Source: Epiperipatus broadwayi (lineage: Eukaryota; Onychophora; Udeonychophora; Euonychophora; Peripatidae). Taken from it: a DNA stretch of 64,000 nucleotides. The translations under genes and the position numbers were made by a program. Every line of letters begins with the position of its first letter. Position 1 is the stretch's first letter. Positions 1 through 9,825 of this stretch are shown one piece after another. The notes under the pieces are model-generated. The model made no database searches and was not told where the DNA came from. It was given only the letters and a program-made list of their open reading frames with translations. The DNA lies in assembly GCA_028023455.1 (NCBI GenBank), contig JAQFVV010012416.1:8933967-8997966 (forward strand). Direction: 5' to 3'.

Positions 1-861
1 GGGGGATAGGGGTTGTATTTTTCAGAATTCGCATAAAAGCAAAGCAACAAGGAAAAATTGCTTTAAAATTCGCATTAAAAAAATAAGCAAATAACGTATG
101 ACTAATAAAAAATTTCAAATATTTGAAAAAAAATAACACAAGACAAACTTTTTTTACTTTTTTTATTAACTACAGTATTTAATTTTACATTTTCCATACA
201 TATTTTAATTATTATCGCTAGCGTTCGTTTATAAAACTGATAAGAAATCAGATTCGATGTGATGTGATGTATTGTGGCTTCTCCTTAAACGAAATCAAGA
301 ATCTCTCAGCAATTATGCCCAGAGAAACTTGTTAGCCACTTTATTTTTATTCATGATGTGATGTACAACTAGCGACATTTTCAGTCTTGTGCTGTGTTAA
401 TGGTTTTGTTTCTATATTAAAAAATGAGATCAATCAAAACAAAAAGATTATACATTATCATTAGAAAGATTATTTTCAGTTTATAAAATCGTTTTTTATT
501 TTAAAAATCTAAAAGATTATTTATTTCTGTTATATATAACAAAATACGGTTTAAAAGTTTAAATTTTTTTAATATTTATTGCGATATTTTTATATGTAAG
601 TATAAATCTATTATTATATACTCAATAGTATAAATAGATTATTTACATACAGCTTCAGGCCATATTCACGTTAGCTGATAATATAACGATATATTATTGA
701 AATGAAATACTTTTTTTTTTCAAGTCAAAATGAGTTATTAATAATTTAAATTTCTTGATATCTAATAAATATAGTGAAATATGAACGATATTAAGAAGAA
801 ACATGAATTGCATAACTTCAAAATTGCATTAAAATAATCCGCATAAAACGAGACCCAGGTG
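1..861 (-). mobile_element. Internally deleted Tigger/pogo-type element, cut by the window edge
   Basis: Read on the minus strand, this stretch begins at 861 with a terminal repeat (CACCTGGGTCTCGTTTTATG) nearly identical to the 5' end of the full Tigger copy at 26863. The match continues for about 60 bases. The other end (1-170) matches the 3' end of that copy at 29340-29500, including a G-rich run and the spaced 'gcataaaagcaaag' motif. Between them, 364-407 (minus) matches the last part of the transposase coding region (29140-29185), while the rest of the coding region is missing. The bases after 861 are TA, the target duplication expected for this superfamily. The left terminus lies outside the window. 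It is a non-autonomous derivative that would have needed a transposase supplied elsewhere. Confidence 0.8.
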
Positions 862-863
862 TA

Positions 864-1249
864 TTTTTATTGTGTGAAGAGCTTCTTTCATTTTATTTTC
901 TATTTTGTTTTCATTAAATCATTATCATTTAATAACATTTTCATGAAATATAATTTGTTTCTATAAAGTTTTGCTCTTTGGAATTCAAAATCCATGGATT
1001 ACACCCTAGATCTAGCAATATTTTATAATTAGAAATATAATTATTTACAAAGACTAAAAAAAAAGTCTAAACTGTAAGATAATTTGAAATTGTCTAGCTT
1101 AAATATAATTTTATTTACAGATGATGATAAAAATGTGATATGTATTGAAAACTGATGTAAAATGCAGATATATAAAAATTAATGTAGAAGTATAATGACC
1201 GATTTGTTTGTATAAATATAAAGTGTTTTATTTAATATTTAATTGAATA
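864..1249. other. AT-rich spacer, nothing recognised
   Basis: Low-complexity AT-rich DNA between two repeats. I see no coding frame, RNA gene or repeat in it. Confidence 0.6.
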
Positions 1250-2620
1250 CTTATGTAGTATGTACTGGAAGCTTGCCAGTTGTTTCATTTTAAATAATCT
1301 ATTTTCAGGGGCTTCCAATAATACATGTTATAAGCAATACGGAAAAACACACAAGTCCAAAGAGTTGTAATTAATTTTTTTTTTTTTTTTTTTAATGTAA
1401 ATTCACTACACCAACTGTAAACTAATGTCAATGCACTCACAAATGATATTTTGAAGCCTTTTGACCATGTTCCTTTCCAAACATGCTACTGCATCTCCAT
1501 TCGCACATAAAGTCTCATATCATGCCCATTATAATTACACACTTTTCAGACAGGCACTACACTGTAATTTTGAAGATATTCCAATGCATCTTTTTCTGTC
1601 AATGAAAGATTCCAAATTTTAATCACATTTCCAAAAATGATAAGGCAAAAGAATGTTAAAAAAAATCATGTTAACGAATGTCAAAAAAAAAAAATTACAA
1701 TAATTTTAACCACGTATTATCTGTTAGCCTCATGTTAAGTGTTCTCCATGTGTTAACATTTGGATGTTATCCTGTGAATGGAATTTATTTTAAAATGTAT
1801 TCGAATTTATTAAAATTAATATTCAATTTAGAATACATTTGTTAATATTTTTTAAAATTAACAATGTTCTGAGAAAATAATTTTGAGAAAAAAAAATGTA
1901 CACAAATACTTTGACCCTGAAAATTGTTTATATATTTTTTTTTTTTCTTAAACATGGATAGCTTGATAATTTTAAAAAATATTAACAGTGTATTCTAAAT
2001 TGAATGTTAGTTTTAAAACATTTGAATAATTTTTTAATAAATTCCATTTACAAGATAACTTCCAAATGTTAACACATGGTGAATGCTTAATATGAGGCGA
2101 ACAAATAACATGTAGTTAAAATTATCGTAATTTTCTTCAACATTCATTAACATGTGGTAATTTTTTTAACATTTCTTTTTTGCCATAACATTTTTGGAAA
2201 AGTGATTAAAATTTAGAATCATTCATTGACAGAACAAGATGCAGTGGAATATTTTCAAAATTACAGGAAAGTGCCTATCTGAAAAGTGTGTTATAATGGG
2301 TGTGATATGAGTCTTTATGTGCGAACAGAGATCTAATGGCATGTTTGGAAAGAAACATGGTTAGAAAACTCCAAAATATCACTTGTGAGTGGAGTGACAT
2401 TAGTTTACAGCTGGTGTAGTGATTTTACATTAAAAAAAATTTTTTAATTACAACCCTTTGGACTTTTGTTTCTTTTATTTATTATTTTAATAAATAAACA
2501 AAAAAGTAAATCTTGAATATCAGCCATATTATTTAAACCATGTGCTGAAAACCCCTAAAAATGGATTATTTAAAATAAAACAGCCAGAAAGTTTCTGGCA
2601 GGCATAATACATTAGTACTA
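1250..2620. repeat. Large imperfect palindrome (foldback element)
   Basis: The left arm (about 1250-1866) and right arm (about 1961-2620) are reverse complements along their whole length with scattered mismatches and small indels, separated by an unpaired centre of about 95 bases with a T-run near 1930. Matching landmarks are AAATAATCTATTTTCAGGGG at 1289 against its complement near 2575, CACTACACCAACTGTAAACT at 1404 against 2405-2425, and the A/T runs at 1680 against 2160. Each end carries a small hairpin of its own: ACTGG...CCAGT at 1264-1280 and GCCAGAAAGTTTCTGGC at 2583-2599. No coding frame spans it, so it looks like a non-autonomous foldback transposon or an inverted duplication. No clear target duplication was seen. 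Confidence 0.85.
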
Positions 2621-2623
2621 ATA

Positions 2624-2785
2624 ATTGTTACTAATCATTCCTATATTAAGTGACACAAACAAAAAACCTAACCATCTTCTACTTTTTTCAAATGTTTTTT
2701 TTTTAATATTTATTATTACTAGTCATTCCTATGTTAAATGATCCACACAAATAAACCTAATCATGTTCAATTTTTTTCCAAATTT
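2624..2785. repeat. Two-copy diverged tandem repeat
   Basis: Unit one is about 2624-2694 and unit two about 2711-2785. Shared order: ATT(G/T)TTACTA, TCATTCCTAT, a short T/A run, ACACAAA, AACCTAA, and a T-rich end with CAAAT. The copies differ by substitutions and small indels, so the duplication is not recent. Confidence 0.65.
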
Positions 2786-3819
2786 AGTTCATTCAAAAAC
2801 AATGAAAAAAATTGCAATTTTACACTGATGAGCTAAAATTACGATAGAGGACTATATAATGTGCTAAATTGTAGCTTATTTTATAAGCTTTACTGAGATA
2901 TATAATATGGGTTAGCCTTTGATGATTTTTAATTTCAAAGTTATTTTCTAAAGTTTCTGATGGTAAATTTTTCAAAAACAATTTTAAATATTTTGAAAAA
3001 AAAAAAAACATGTTTCTTGGCATGTGAAAGATTAAAAAATAAGATATAAATTGATATATTTTGTAATCTTATATCTTAATTCTAATTTAGAGTAATTATT
3101 CTTTGTGTAATTGCAATTTTCTGAAGTTAGAACTACATCATCAAAATTCCATCAAGAAAAATTTTTAAATTTAGATTTTTTACTGTCTCTAGTGACACAT
3201 TTGATGAACCAAACTTGGGAAAAAATCTGAATTAATCAGATTCAGAATTGTTAAAATATCGAATCAATGTGAATCATTTGAAATGCAAAAATAAAATATA
3301 TTTGATGATATTCAATATCTTATAATACAATGTAATATTATAAAATATTTACAATTTCTAATGAAAACTTCAGATTCAGTTAAAACAGAATAAATAAAAT
3401 AAAATTACTAGAAAAAGTATAAAAAAGGAAAATGACATTATTGATTAATATTTATTGTTTATTAATATAAAAATTTAAATATTTTAAGAGTTGGGCATAG
3501 GAGGGAGAGGGAAATAATATTTGTTTTTACACTTATTCATTTAACAATTATCATTATTATTTACCATCTTCATTTTATTTTCAATTATTATTAATAATTT
3601 ACCAAATGTTAAAATAAATTTCCCAGTTTAAAAAAAAAGGGGGAGAAAATGTAGTACATTTAGTTGAATAATTTTATAGATATTTATAAATCAAAAAGTA
3701 TGAAAAATGTGGGAATTTCTAATATATGAATGAAAGATTGTGGTTCATGAATAAATATAAGCTAAATATTCATAACAAGAATTATCACCTTTTATCAAAT
3801 ATGATGAAGGTACTATTAC
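2786..3819. other. AT-rich spacer, nothing recognised
   Basis: A 67-codon frame on the minus strand is within what chance gives in DNA of this composition and shows no domain. No RNA gene or repeat was recognised. Confidence 0.55.
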
Positions 3820-3824
3820 AAATC

Positions 3825-4371
3825 TGTTATATTCGTTGTTGAGAAATAAATAACGAGTTTACAAGAGACAGTTTACTCCAGAAGTTTTCGCATATTTAGT
3901 TGAAAGTAGAAATAATTATAATGGAAAATAATTATAATTGAAAACTAGCTGTGGGGATTTATTTTTAATTGAAAATAAAAATAACTAATTATAATGGAAA
4001 TAATTATTATTAAAAACAAGTTGTGGGGATTATTTTTCTCAGAGATAAAAATAACTAATTAAAGTAAGAACAATCAAAACGGAGTTGGAAAACACGCGAT
4101 TAAGATTTTGGAATGTAGCAGATAAGACTTAACAAAAGAACTCAGAGGGATATATAAACTGCTAGAGGAAAACATCGCGCACTTGTTACAGTTTTGTTAA
4201 CAGAAGTTGGATACGTAAAACTGTTAAGAGCTATTTGCGGCACAACGGTTAAGAGTTGTTGCAGCCGAGTTTTCATATATTTTAGCTATAATTCTTTGTA
4301 CTCGTTTATGTTATCAATCAGATTGTAAGTGTTTTTCTACCCCTCTGAAACTTAGGGGCGAAGACATTACA
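3825..4371 (+). repeat. 5' LTR
   Basis: Begins TGTTATATTCG and ends GACATTACA. The U3 part holds a degenerate tandem repeat, roughly 3917-3990 and 3991-4060, sharing AATTATAAT, the GTGGGGAT(T)TATTTTT block and AAAATAACTAATTA. This could be a duplicated enhancer. The TATA motif lies at 4151. Confidence 0.88.
4151..4158 (+). promoter_or_regulatory. LTR TATA box
   Basis: TATATAAA in the 5' LTR, repeated at 6431 in the 3' LTR in the same context. It lies about two thirds into the LTR, so U3 would be about 330-350 bp and transcription would start near 4180. Confidence 0.6.
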
Positions 4372-4390
4372 AGATTGGCGCAGTCTAAAT
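4372..4390 (+). promoter_or_regulatory. tRNA primer-binding site
   Basis: Directly after the 5' LTR end comes a short A/G spacer and then TTGGCGCAGTC, the type of sequence found at this place in many Gypsy-group elements. The matching tRNA was not identified. Confidence 0.6.
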
Positions 4391-4462
4391 TTTCGAACCT
4401 AGTGAAACTTGAAAGAATAAGCCAGACGAGAAAGTCAACCGATACTATTGGAAACAAGTAAA

Positions 4463-5210
4463 ATGTTGTTAGGACAAAGCAGTATTCCTGAATTTAGTAT
4501 TGAAAATGCCGAGGAATGGCCTCTCTATATAATACAATTGGAAAATTTTTCCAAGTTAAATGGGAAAAAAAAATAATGAAAAAAAAAGTGGCTGCACTTT
4601 TATGTTTAGGAGGACGCAAAGTCCTAGAAATTGTTAATAAATTATGGGACGGACTGATAACCAATGGAGTACAGTTTAACGATATAGTTAAAAAATTAAC
4701 GGACTATTTTAGCCCGAAGCCATCTAGACACGTAGCTAGATTAACTTTGAGAAATAGAAAGCAAGCCAGGGAGGAAAAAATTAAAGACTATGATATAGTA
4801 TTAAAACAGTCGGCAAAAAACTGAGATTATGGTCAATTTTTAGAACAAGCTTTGCTGGATCAATTATTGTCGGGAATGTACATCGAAAGATTGCGACAGA
4901 TGTTGTTAACGCAAAGTGACTTATCATACGAAATGACTATTAAAAAAGGAACAGCATAAGAAGCAGTAATTGAGCAAGCCCTAGCTTTTAGTAACAACTC
5001 AGAAGAAACCAGAAAGATGTCAGTTTATAAAACAGATCAAAGTCAGCAGCCGAAGAATGAAAATTTTAACAGAGAGAAAATGTTAACAGTGAAATGTTTC
5101 TGCTGTGGTAAAACTGGCCATGTATCTAAGAATTGCAAATGGAGAAAACTGTTTTAACTGCGGATTTAAAGGGCATTTAGCAACTGTATGCAAAAAACCA
5201 CGACAAACAA
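4463..5210 (+). pseudogene. gag: Gypsy-type gag, frameshifted, with two CCHC zinc knuckles
   Basis: The likely start is ATG 4463, opening MLLGQSSIPEFSIENAEEWP and stopping at TAA 4574 in an A-run. The homologous frame resumes in the next phase (4516-4824) with the usual capsid pattern of Retrotrans_gag families: ALLCLGG, then a conserved stretch ending DYFSPKPSRHVAR and LRNRKQAREEKIKDY. It goes on past an in-frame TGA (about 4822) to LLDQLLSGMYIERLRQMLL. Two nucleocapsid knuckles follow: CFCCGKTGHVSKNC near 5097-5138 and, after a frame change, CFNCGFKGHLATVC near 5153-5194, both CX2CX4HX4C. Gag would package the element RNA. In this copy it is broken by at least two stops and two frameshifts. 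What follows it is not the expected protease. Confidence 0.85.
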
Positions 5211-6076
5211 AATGTAATCCAAGCAAAGATGATACAACGTATATCATTAACTATGTATCAACTAAGGGGCAAAGCATGGCCATGAGAGATAGGATCTTTT
5301 CGCAAAGACAAAGCCAAATCACTAAACTACAAGAATTGGAGTCAAGGAACCAAGAATTAGCTATCATGCTTGAGAGAAAGACGCAATTTAAGCTACAACT
5401 CAACTTGCAGTTACTAGAACTGAAAAGCTATAATTACAAATTACAAAATGAACTGGAAGAATTTCAAGGAAGATTGAAGGCGTCTAGACAACGAGTAACA
5501 GAATTAGAATGTAGTGTAACCAATGCAAGCTTTTCTAGTTGGCAATATGAAAAGACGACTAAAGAACTATCAAAAGAAATGCACATATAAAACTGGATGT
5601 TTATGAATTAAATAAACTAAAAGAAGAACTTGAACAACAAAATTTAAACCTAGTGGAAAATTACAAAGCAAGTGTTCAGATTGTCAGAGTAAGGTCGAAT
5701 GAAGATTTAAAAAGTAAACTCGCAATGTCAAAATTATCCGAACAGGTAGAGAATTGGCAGCAGTATGAAATGGAACTACAAGAAAAGATGGCCGAAAGTG
5801 AAAATGAAATCGACACGTTTGAAGATTTTTTAGAACAGAAATCTTTAGACAGTGAGCTGCCAGAGACAAAAACCGAAGAGCAAAAGGGAACCCAGATTTT
5901 CTCCAAGCGGGAGAAAAAAGCACTTAGAGTGGCGAGGAGAAAGAAGAGTTTACACAAATTTCAAGGTTATATCGATTAATCAGAAAAATCAAGGGTTTCT
6001 CCAAGCTGAAAAAGAGAAACCGCCCACACCGATACCGGAAAAAAGGAAACCACGCATTTTGGATGATTATGTGTAA
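5211..6076 (+). pseudogene. Coiled-coil region downstream of gag, in the place of pol
   Basis: After the second zinc knuckle the same frame (5105-5590) runs on through a hydrophilic linker into a region rich in Leu, Glu, Gln and Lys with heptad-like spacing (for example KLQELESRNQELAIMLERKT). It stops at 5588, and a shifted frame (5590-5979) continues in the same style (LEQQNLNLVE, then WQQYEMELQEKMAESENEID). It ends in a basic segment (SKREKKALRVARRKK), and a further shift leads to a Pro-rich tail KPPTPIPEKRKP ending at 6076. I recognise no enzyme motif and no active-site DTG/DSG. It could be an added assembly domain of Gag or a captured host coiled-coil sequence. Frame breaks at about 5588 and 5945-5980 make this copy inactive. 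Confidence 0.7.
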
Positions 6077-6098
6077 CATAAATAAACTCTAATTTCTG

Positions 6099-6114
6099 GA
6101 GTGAGGGGAGGAAG
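6099..6114 (+). promoter_or_regulatory. Polypurine tract
   Basis: A purine-rich run (GGAGTGAGGGGAGGAAG) ends immediately before the 3' LTR, the standard place for the plus-strand primer of LTR elements. Confidence 0.7.
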
Positions 6115-6649
6115 TGTTGTATTCGTTATTGAGAAATAAATAACGAGTTTACAAGAGACAGTTTACTCCAGAAGTATTTAGTTGAAAGTAAAAATTATTA
6201 TAAAGGAAAATAATTATAACTGAAAACAAGCTGTGGGGATTTATTTTTAATTGAAAATAAAAATAACTAATTATAATGGAAATAATTATAATTAAAAACA
6301 AGTTGTGGGGATTACTTTTATCAGAGATAAAAATAACTAATTAAAGTAAGAACAATCAAAACAGTTGGAAAACACGCGATTAAGATTTCGGAATGTAGCA
6401 GATAAGACTTAACAAAAGAACTCAGAGGGATATATAAACTGGTAGAGGAAAGCATCGCGCACTTGTTACAGTTTTGTTAACAGAAGTTGGACACGTAAAA
6501 CTGTTAAGAGCTATTTGCGGCACAACGGTTAAGAGTTGTTGCAGCCGAGTTTTCATATATTTTAGCTATAATTCTTTGTACTCGTTTATGTTATTGATCG
6601 GATTGTGTTTGTCTACTCCTCTGAAAAACTTAGGGGCGAACACATTACA
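6115..6649 (+). repeat. 3' LTR
   Basis: Starts TGTTGTATTCG and ends CACATTACA. It matches the 5' LTR throughout, with scattered substitutions and a few small indels, such as loss of TTTCGCA near its position 50. The 75-codon frame starting at 6474 lies wholly inside the LTR and is not a gene. Confidence 0.88.
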
Positions 6650-6654
6650 AAATC

Positions 6655-7880
6655 TAACTTTTTACTTGTTTTATATCAATAGAAAAGTGTTTATTCAATG
6701 AATTCAAACAACAAAATGTATGAAAGGGGACAAGAGGGCTTTATAACAAATGCTTCTAAAATGAACAAAGTTTTTAAAAAATTAATCTATTACATATAAA
6801 ATATGCATATAATTTTAGCCACTACAGTTAAAAAGCTTATTAATGTAAACGTTAAAAAAAAAAAGTTCACTTCTTTGTAATTTATGATTTTTATTTAAGA
6901 TTTTTTGTTTTTAAAAATTTGATTATATTTTTCAAACTTTTCACTAGGAAAAGACTTCATGCTTTTCAGATTTCCATTGTTAGTTGAGAAAGTTTAGATT
7001 ATTTTTTCAATCTTAACTGGATTCCAGTTGACATAAACAATGAATTTTACAATTATAAGTTTTCTTATGGATTACACAGAATTCAAGATTATTCAACGTA
7101 TAGATCATTGACAAATCTCGTAAGCAGTTCTAGTTCTCAATCCTAGGTCCTCATCGAATTAATGTTGTTACTAAAGCTTCAATTTTAATGTTCACGAAAC
7201 GATGATAAAATTGAATTTGAGAAAGCTACTATTAAAAGCTATAAAGCATTTATAAAAATTCTACACTTACACAAATGTAAATGTAATCAAAATGATTTTC
7301 TAACAAATTAATTCCAGTGTGAAACTAATCCTAATATTTAAGAAATGAAGAATGTGGAAATTTCCTAGAAATAATACAGTGTACCGGAAATTTTATTTTT
7401 ATAATCTCTGTAAATTTAATTTTTTGTTAAATTAAAAATATAATGGATATTTAATCTAGAAAAATAATTTATATTGATGATATAATTTATTATATATGAA
7501 GTTTTTTTAGATATTTATTCAAAATACTTGGCTGATTCATCTATGACTACATATCTATTCTGATTAACGATTCGTCTATAGAAATTCTGCCCAAAGGCTT
7601 GAAATTTAAAAGCCAGAAATAAGATTATATCAAATGTTCATATATATATAAAAATAAATCTTCTTAAATGTTCATTGATTTTATATTTTATAACTGTATA
7701 TATTTTTTCATAAATATTAAAAAACGAAAATAGAAAAATCACAGTAAGACGATTTTTTGTCATAACACACAATGATAAACAATGCTGTTATTAACTTTCG
7801 CATAAAAAAAATAAACAAACAAATATTATAGTCAACTGATTTACGTAATTCAATATTTATTTGTTCAAAAATAAAAACTT
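6655..7880. other. AT-rich stretch, nothing recognised
   Basis: No repeats or coding signal seen. The A/T runs resemble neighbouring spacers. If the minus-strand block at 7.9-8.0 kb is a promoter, this would be the first intron. Confidence 0.5.
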
Positions 7881-7890
7881 TATTCTTTAC

Positions 7891-8019
7891 CTGCTTCGAA
7901 GACATAATTGCCTTACCCACCATCACAAACACGATACATAACGTACATCCGCCATTTTCAATGGACAAATGTAGACAGCATTGTGGGATGTTTTTTTTTC
8001 ATTTTGCGCCCTCTAGGCT
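7891..8019 (-). promoter_or_regulatory. Candidate CpG-containing promoter and first exon
   Basis: On the minus strand, in order: AGCCTAGAGGGCGC (8019-8006), which resembles the CTCF core; CATCCCACAATGC near 7990-7978, which resembles the ZNF143/Staf motif; and AAAATGGCGG near 7964-7955, which matches the YY1 core. CpGs cluster here, unlike the flanks. Possible exon ends are GGTGG|GTAAGG near 7922 and CAG|GTAAAG at 7891/7890; the second would leave a short reading start ATGTCTTCGAAGCAG from 7905. The ATG in the YY1-like site meets a stop after ten codons, so the start codon is unsettled. No downstream exon was found. The three motifs are known mainly from vertebrate work, so the call is inference. 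Confidence 0.4.
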
Positions 8020-8029
8020 TAAGATGGGC

Positions 8030-9280
8030 TTGTTTATATATACTGTACAATAAACTCTTAAATACGTACTAATCTTTCAATTTTAAAAAATAGTAGTAAA
8101 TAAAATAAATAGTTCATTTAGAATCTATTTGAAATAAAATGTTACATTATCTTGGAATTTTATTGTCATAAAAAAGCTTGGTCCTTTTTTTTTTTTTTAC
8201 GTTTTTCTCTTTGCTTTTTATTAAATTTTCTTCAGCTATAACACATCTCTTTAGTTTTGGTTGATTTTAAATCTTAAGGGGAAAAACGTAATTTATCTTT
8301 ATTGTTGGAATTAAAAAAAGAAAAGGCACGATTTAATAAATTTCAAGATTTTGGTCTTTATATGCTTTCTTATTTGATTAAATGATGATGTTGATTTTTT
8401 TTTCCAAAAACAAATGGCATTTTTACAATATAAATAAATTACAATATAGTTTTTATATTGATTTGAGACAACTTTTAACACATAAGTTACGGAAATGAAT
8501 AACTTTATTTCAAAAGCTGTATAATATACAGACAATAACAACATCAGATATGTTTTCTGGTGAGAATTGAGTAATTCGATTTTATTAAAGTTTCTCATTT
8601 TATAGTGAAATTATATTACAATTTTTAAATATTCAGTATACACGTAAGAATTCTCCATAAGTTATTCTTAAAATGTTTTTCATGTATTAAAACAAAATAC
8701 CATTTCCTCCTAATTTGCAATGTTGCCGTATTTTAAATTGCTTAGTTTGCAATAGCAATATTTACTTTAGTTTAGTGTATTATTATTAAACCTTTCACTT
8801 CTACAAATAATTTTTTTCTTTTATTCATATAAATTTAGCAATTTTTTCTAAATCCATCTATACCGTTAATATGTTCTTTATTAATAAAATATTTATAAAC
8901 TAGCCAGTATACAACTTCTACATTATTTTATTCTCATTTTACCAATATTATTATCTTGACTCATTTTCCTTTTTGTAAGGCTGTTATTTCTACTTTTTTT
9001 TTTTATTGGTTTTTGTGTGTGTTTGTTTTAATAATTGTTTATTAAATTTCTCTAATTTTGTTTTTAATATTTTTGTCTCTATACCGTCTGTCAATTTTTT
9101 TTTTACTTTTACACTATTTCTTCAAATGTTGATTCTTTCTCCAATAACTTAGCTCAATATATCTGCATTAGTATTTTATGTATATCTCATTTATATACCC
9201 ATAAGCACACAAATCTCTTCAATAATACCCTGGTTACTCAAAATGCAATAATATTCTTGGCAAACCAGGAAACAAGTATT
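8030..9280. other. AT-rich stretch, nothing recognised
   Basis: T-rich with long T runs. The 95-codon minus frame at 8311-8598 is Phe/Lys/Ile-rich and looks like chance. No repeats identified. Confidence 0.5.
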
Positions 9281-9284
9281 GTTA

Positions 9285-9825
9285 TTATCTGATGAGCGCT
9301 GGTTCAGTATGAAATGTTCATCTTGGGGATCATGTACCTTTTTCATATTTCTTTGATTATATGTTTATAATTATATCCCTCCTCAAGGTAGTAGAAGTGG
9401 ATAGAAACCAGTTCGGACCTTTCGTGAGAGTGAATTAGTGAAAATTACACTACAGAAATATTAAATTATTATTGGATAATCGGTAGTCTATTGAATAACT
9501 AATAAAAATTATTAATATATTTTTCATTAAGCGATTTGTGTCAAAGTTGTGAGAGCAGGATATGTGATTTTATAAAATAAATAATAGTAATTTGCTATCT
9601 ATATATATACTAAACAATGGTAAAGATACATGAAAGAGATTGTGGTCTGGACCAACTGATGAATGCTGGTTCAGCATAAAATGTGCATTTGGGGGATGAT
9701 ATAACTTTTTCATGTATCTTTGGTTACATGTTTATAATTACATCCTTCCACAAGGTGTTAAAAATGGATAGAAACCAGTCCCTATTTTGAGTGACACTAT
9801 AGAAATGTTATTTATTGTTATTATT
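9285..9825. repeat. Two direct copies of repeat family B (partial)
   Basis: Copy one (about 9285-9450) and copy two (about 9640-9805) share GATGA(G/A)(C/T)GCTGGTTCAG, then AAATG, CATGTTTATAATTA, ATCCTTCC-type text and GTGGATAGAAACCAGT. In copy two the segment between AAAGATACATGAAA (9619) and TTTCATGTATCTTT (about 9708) is a perfect inverted repeat. The core (CTGGACCAACTGATGAATGC) also occurs in the larger family B copies at 12.6, 23.9 and 24.3 kb. Confidence 0.7.

Larger units (their letters stand above)
3825..6649 (+). mobile_element. Complete non-autonomous LTR retrotransposon (gag plus coiled coil, no pol)
   Basis: Two similar direct repeats (547 and 535 bp) start TGTT and end ATTACA, and bound an internal region of about 1.74 kb. 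The insertion is flanked by an exact 5 bp duplication AAATC (3820-3824 and 6650-6654), as expected for retroviral-type integrases. A TTGGCGCAGTC-type primer-binding site follows the left LTR and a purine tract precedes the right one. The internal region holds a Gypsy-like gag with two CCHC knuckles and then a coiled-coil region. No protease, reverse transcriptase, RNase H or integrase is visible, and there is no room for them. The LTRs look highly similar by eye, so the insertion is probably fairly young, yet all coding frames are interrupted. It must have moved in trans. Confidence 0.9.

Noticed and set aside
5676-5957. Two minus-strand frames (93 and 79 codons) over the coiled-coil region
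   Set aside because: Antisense shadows of the Leu/Glu/Lys-rich plus-strand coding sequence.
7717-7968. 83-codon minus frame starting in the promoter-like block
   Set aside because: Most of it runs into AT-rich DNA past two good splice donors, so only the first part could be exon sequence; the full frame is not a gene.
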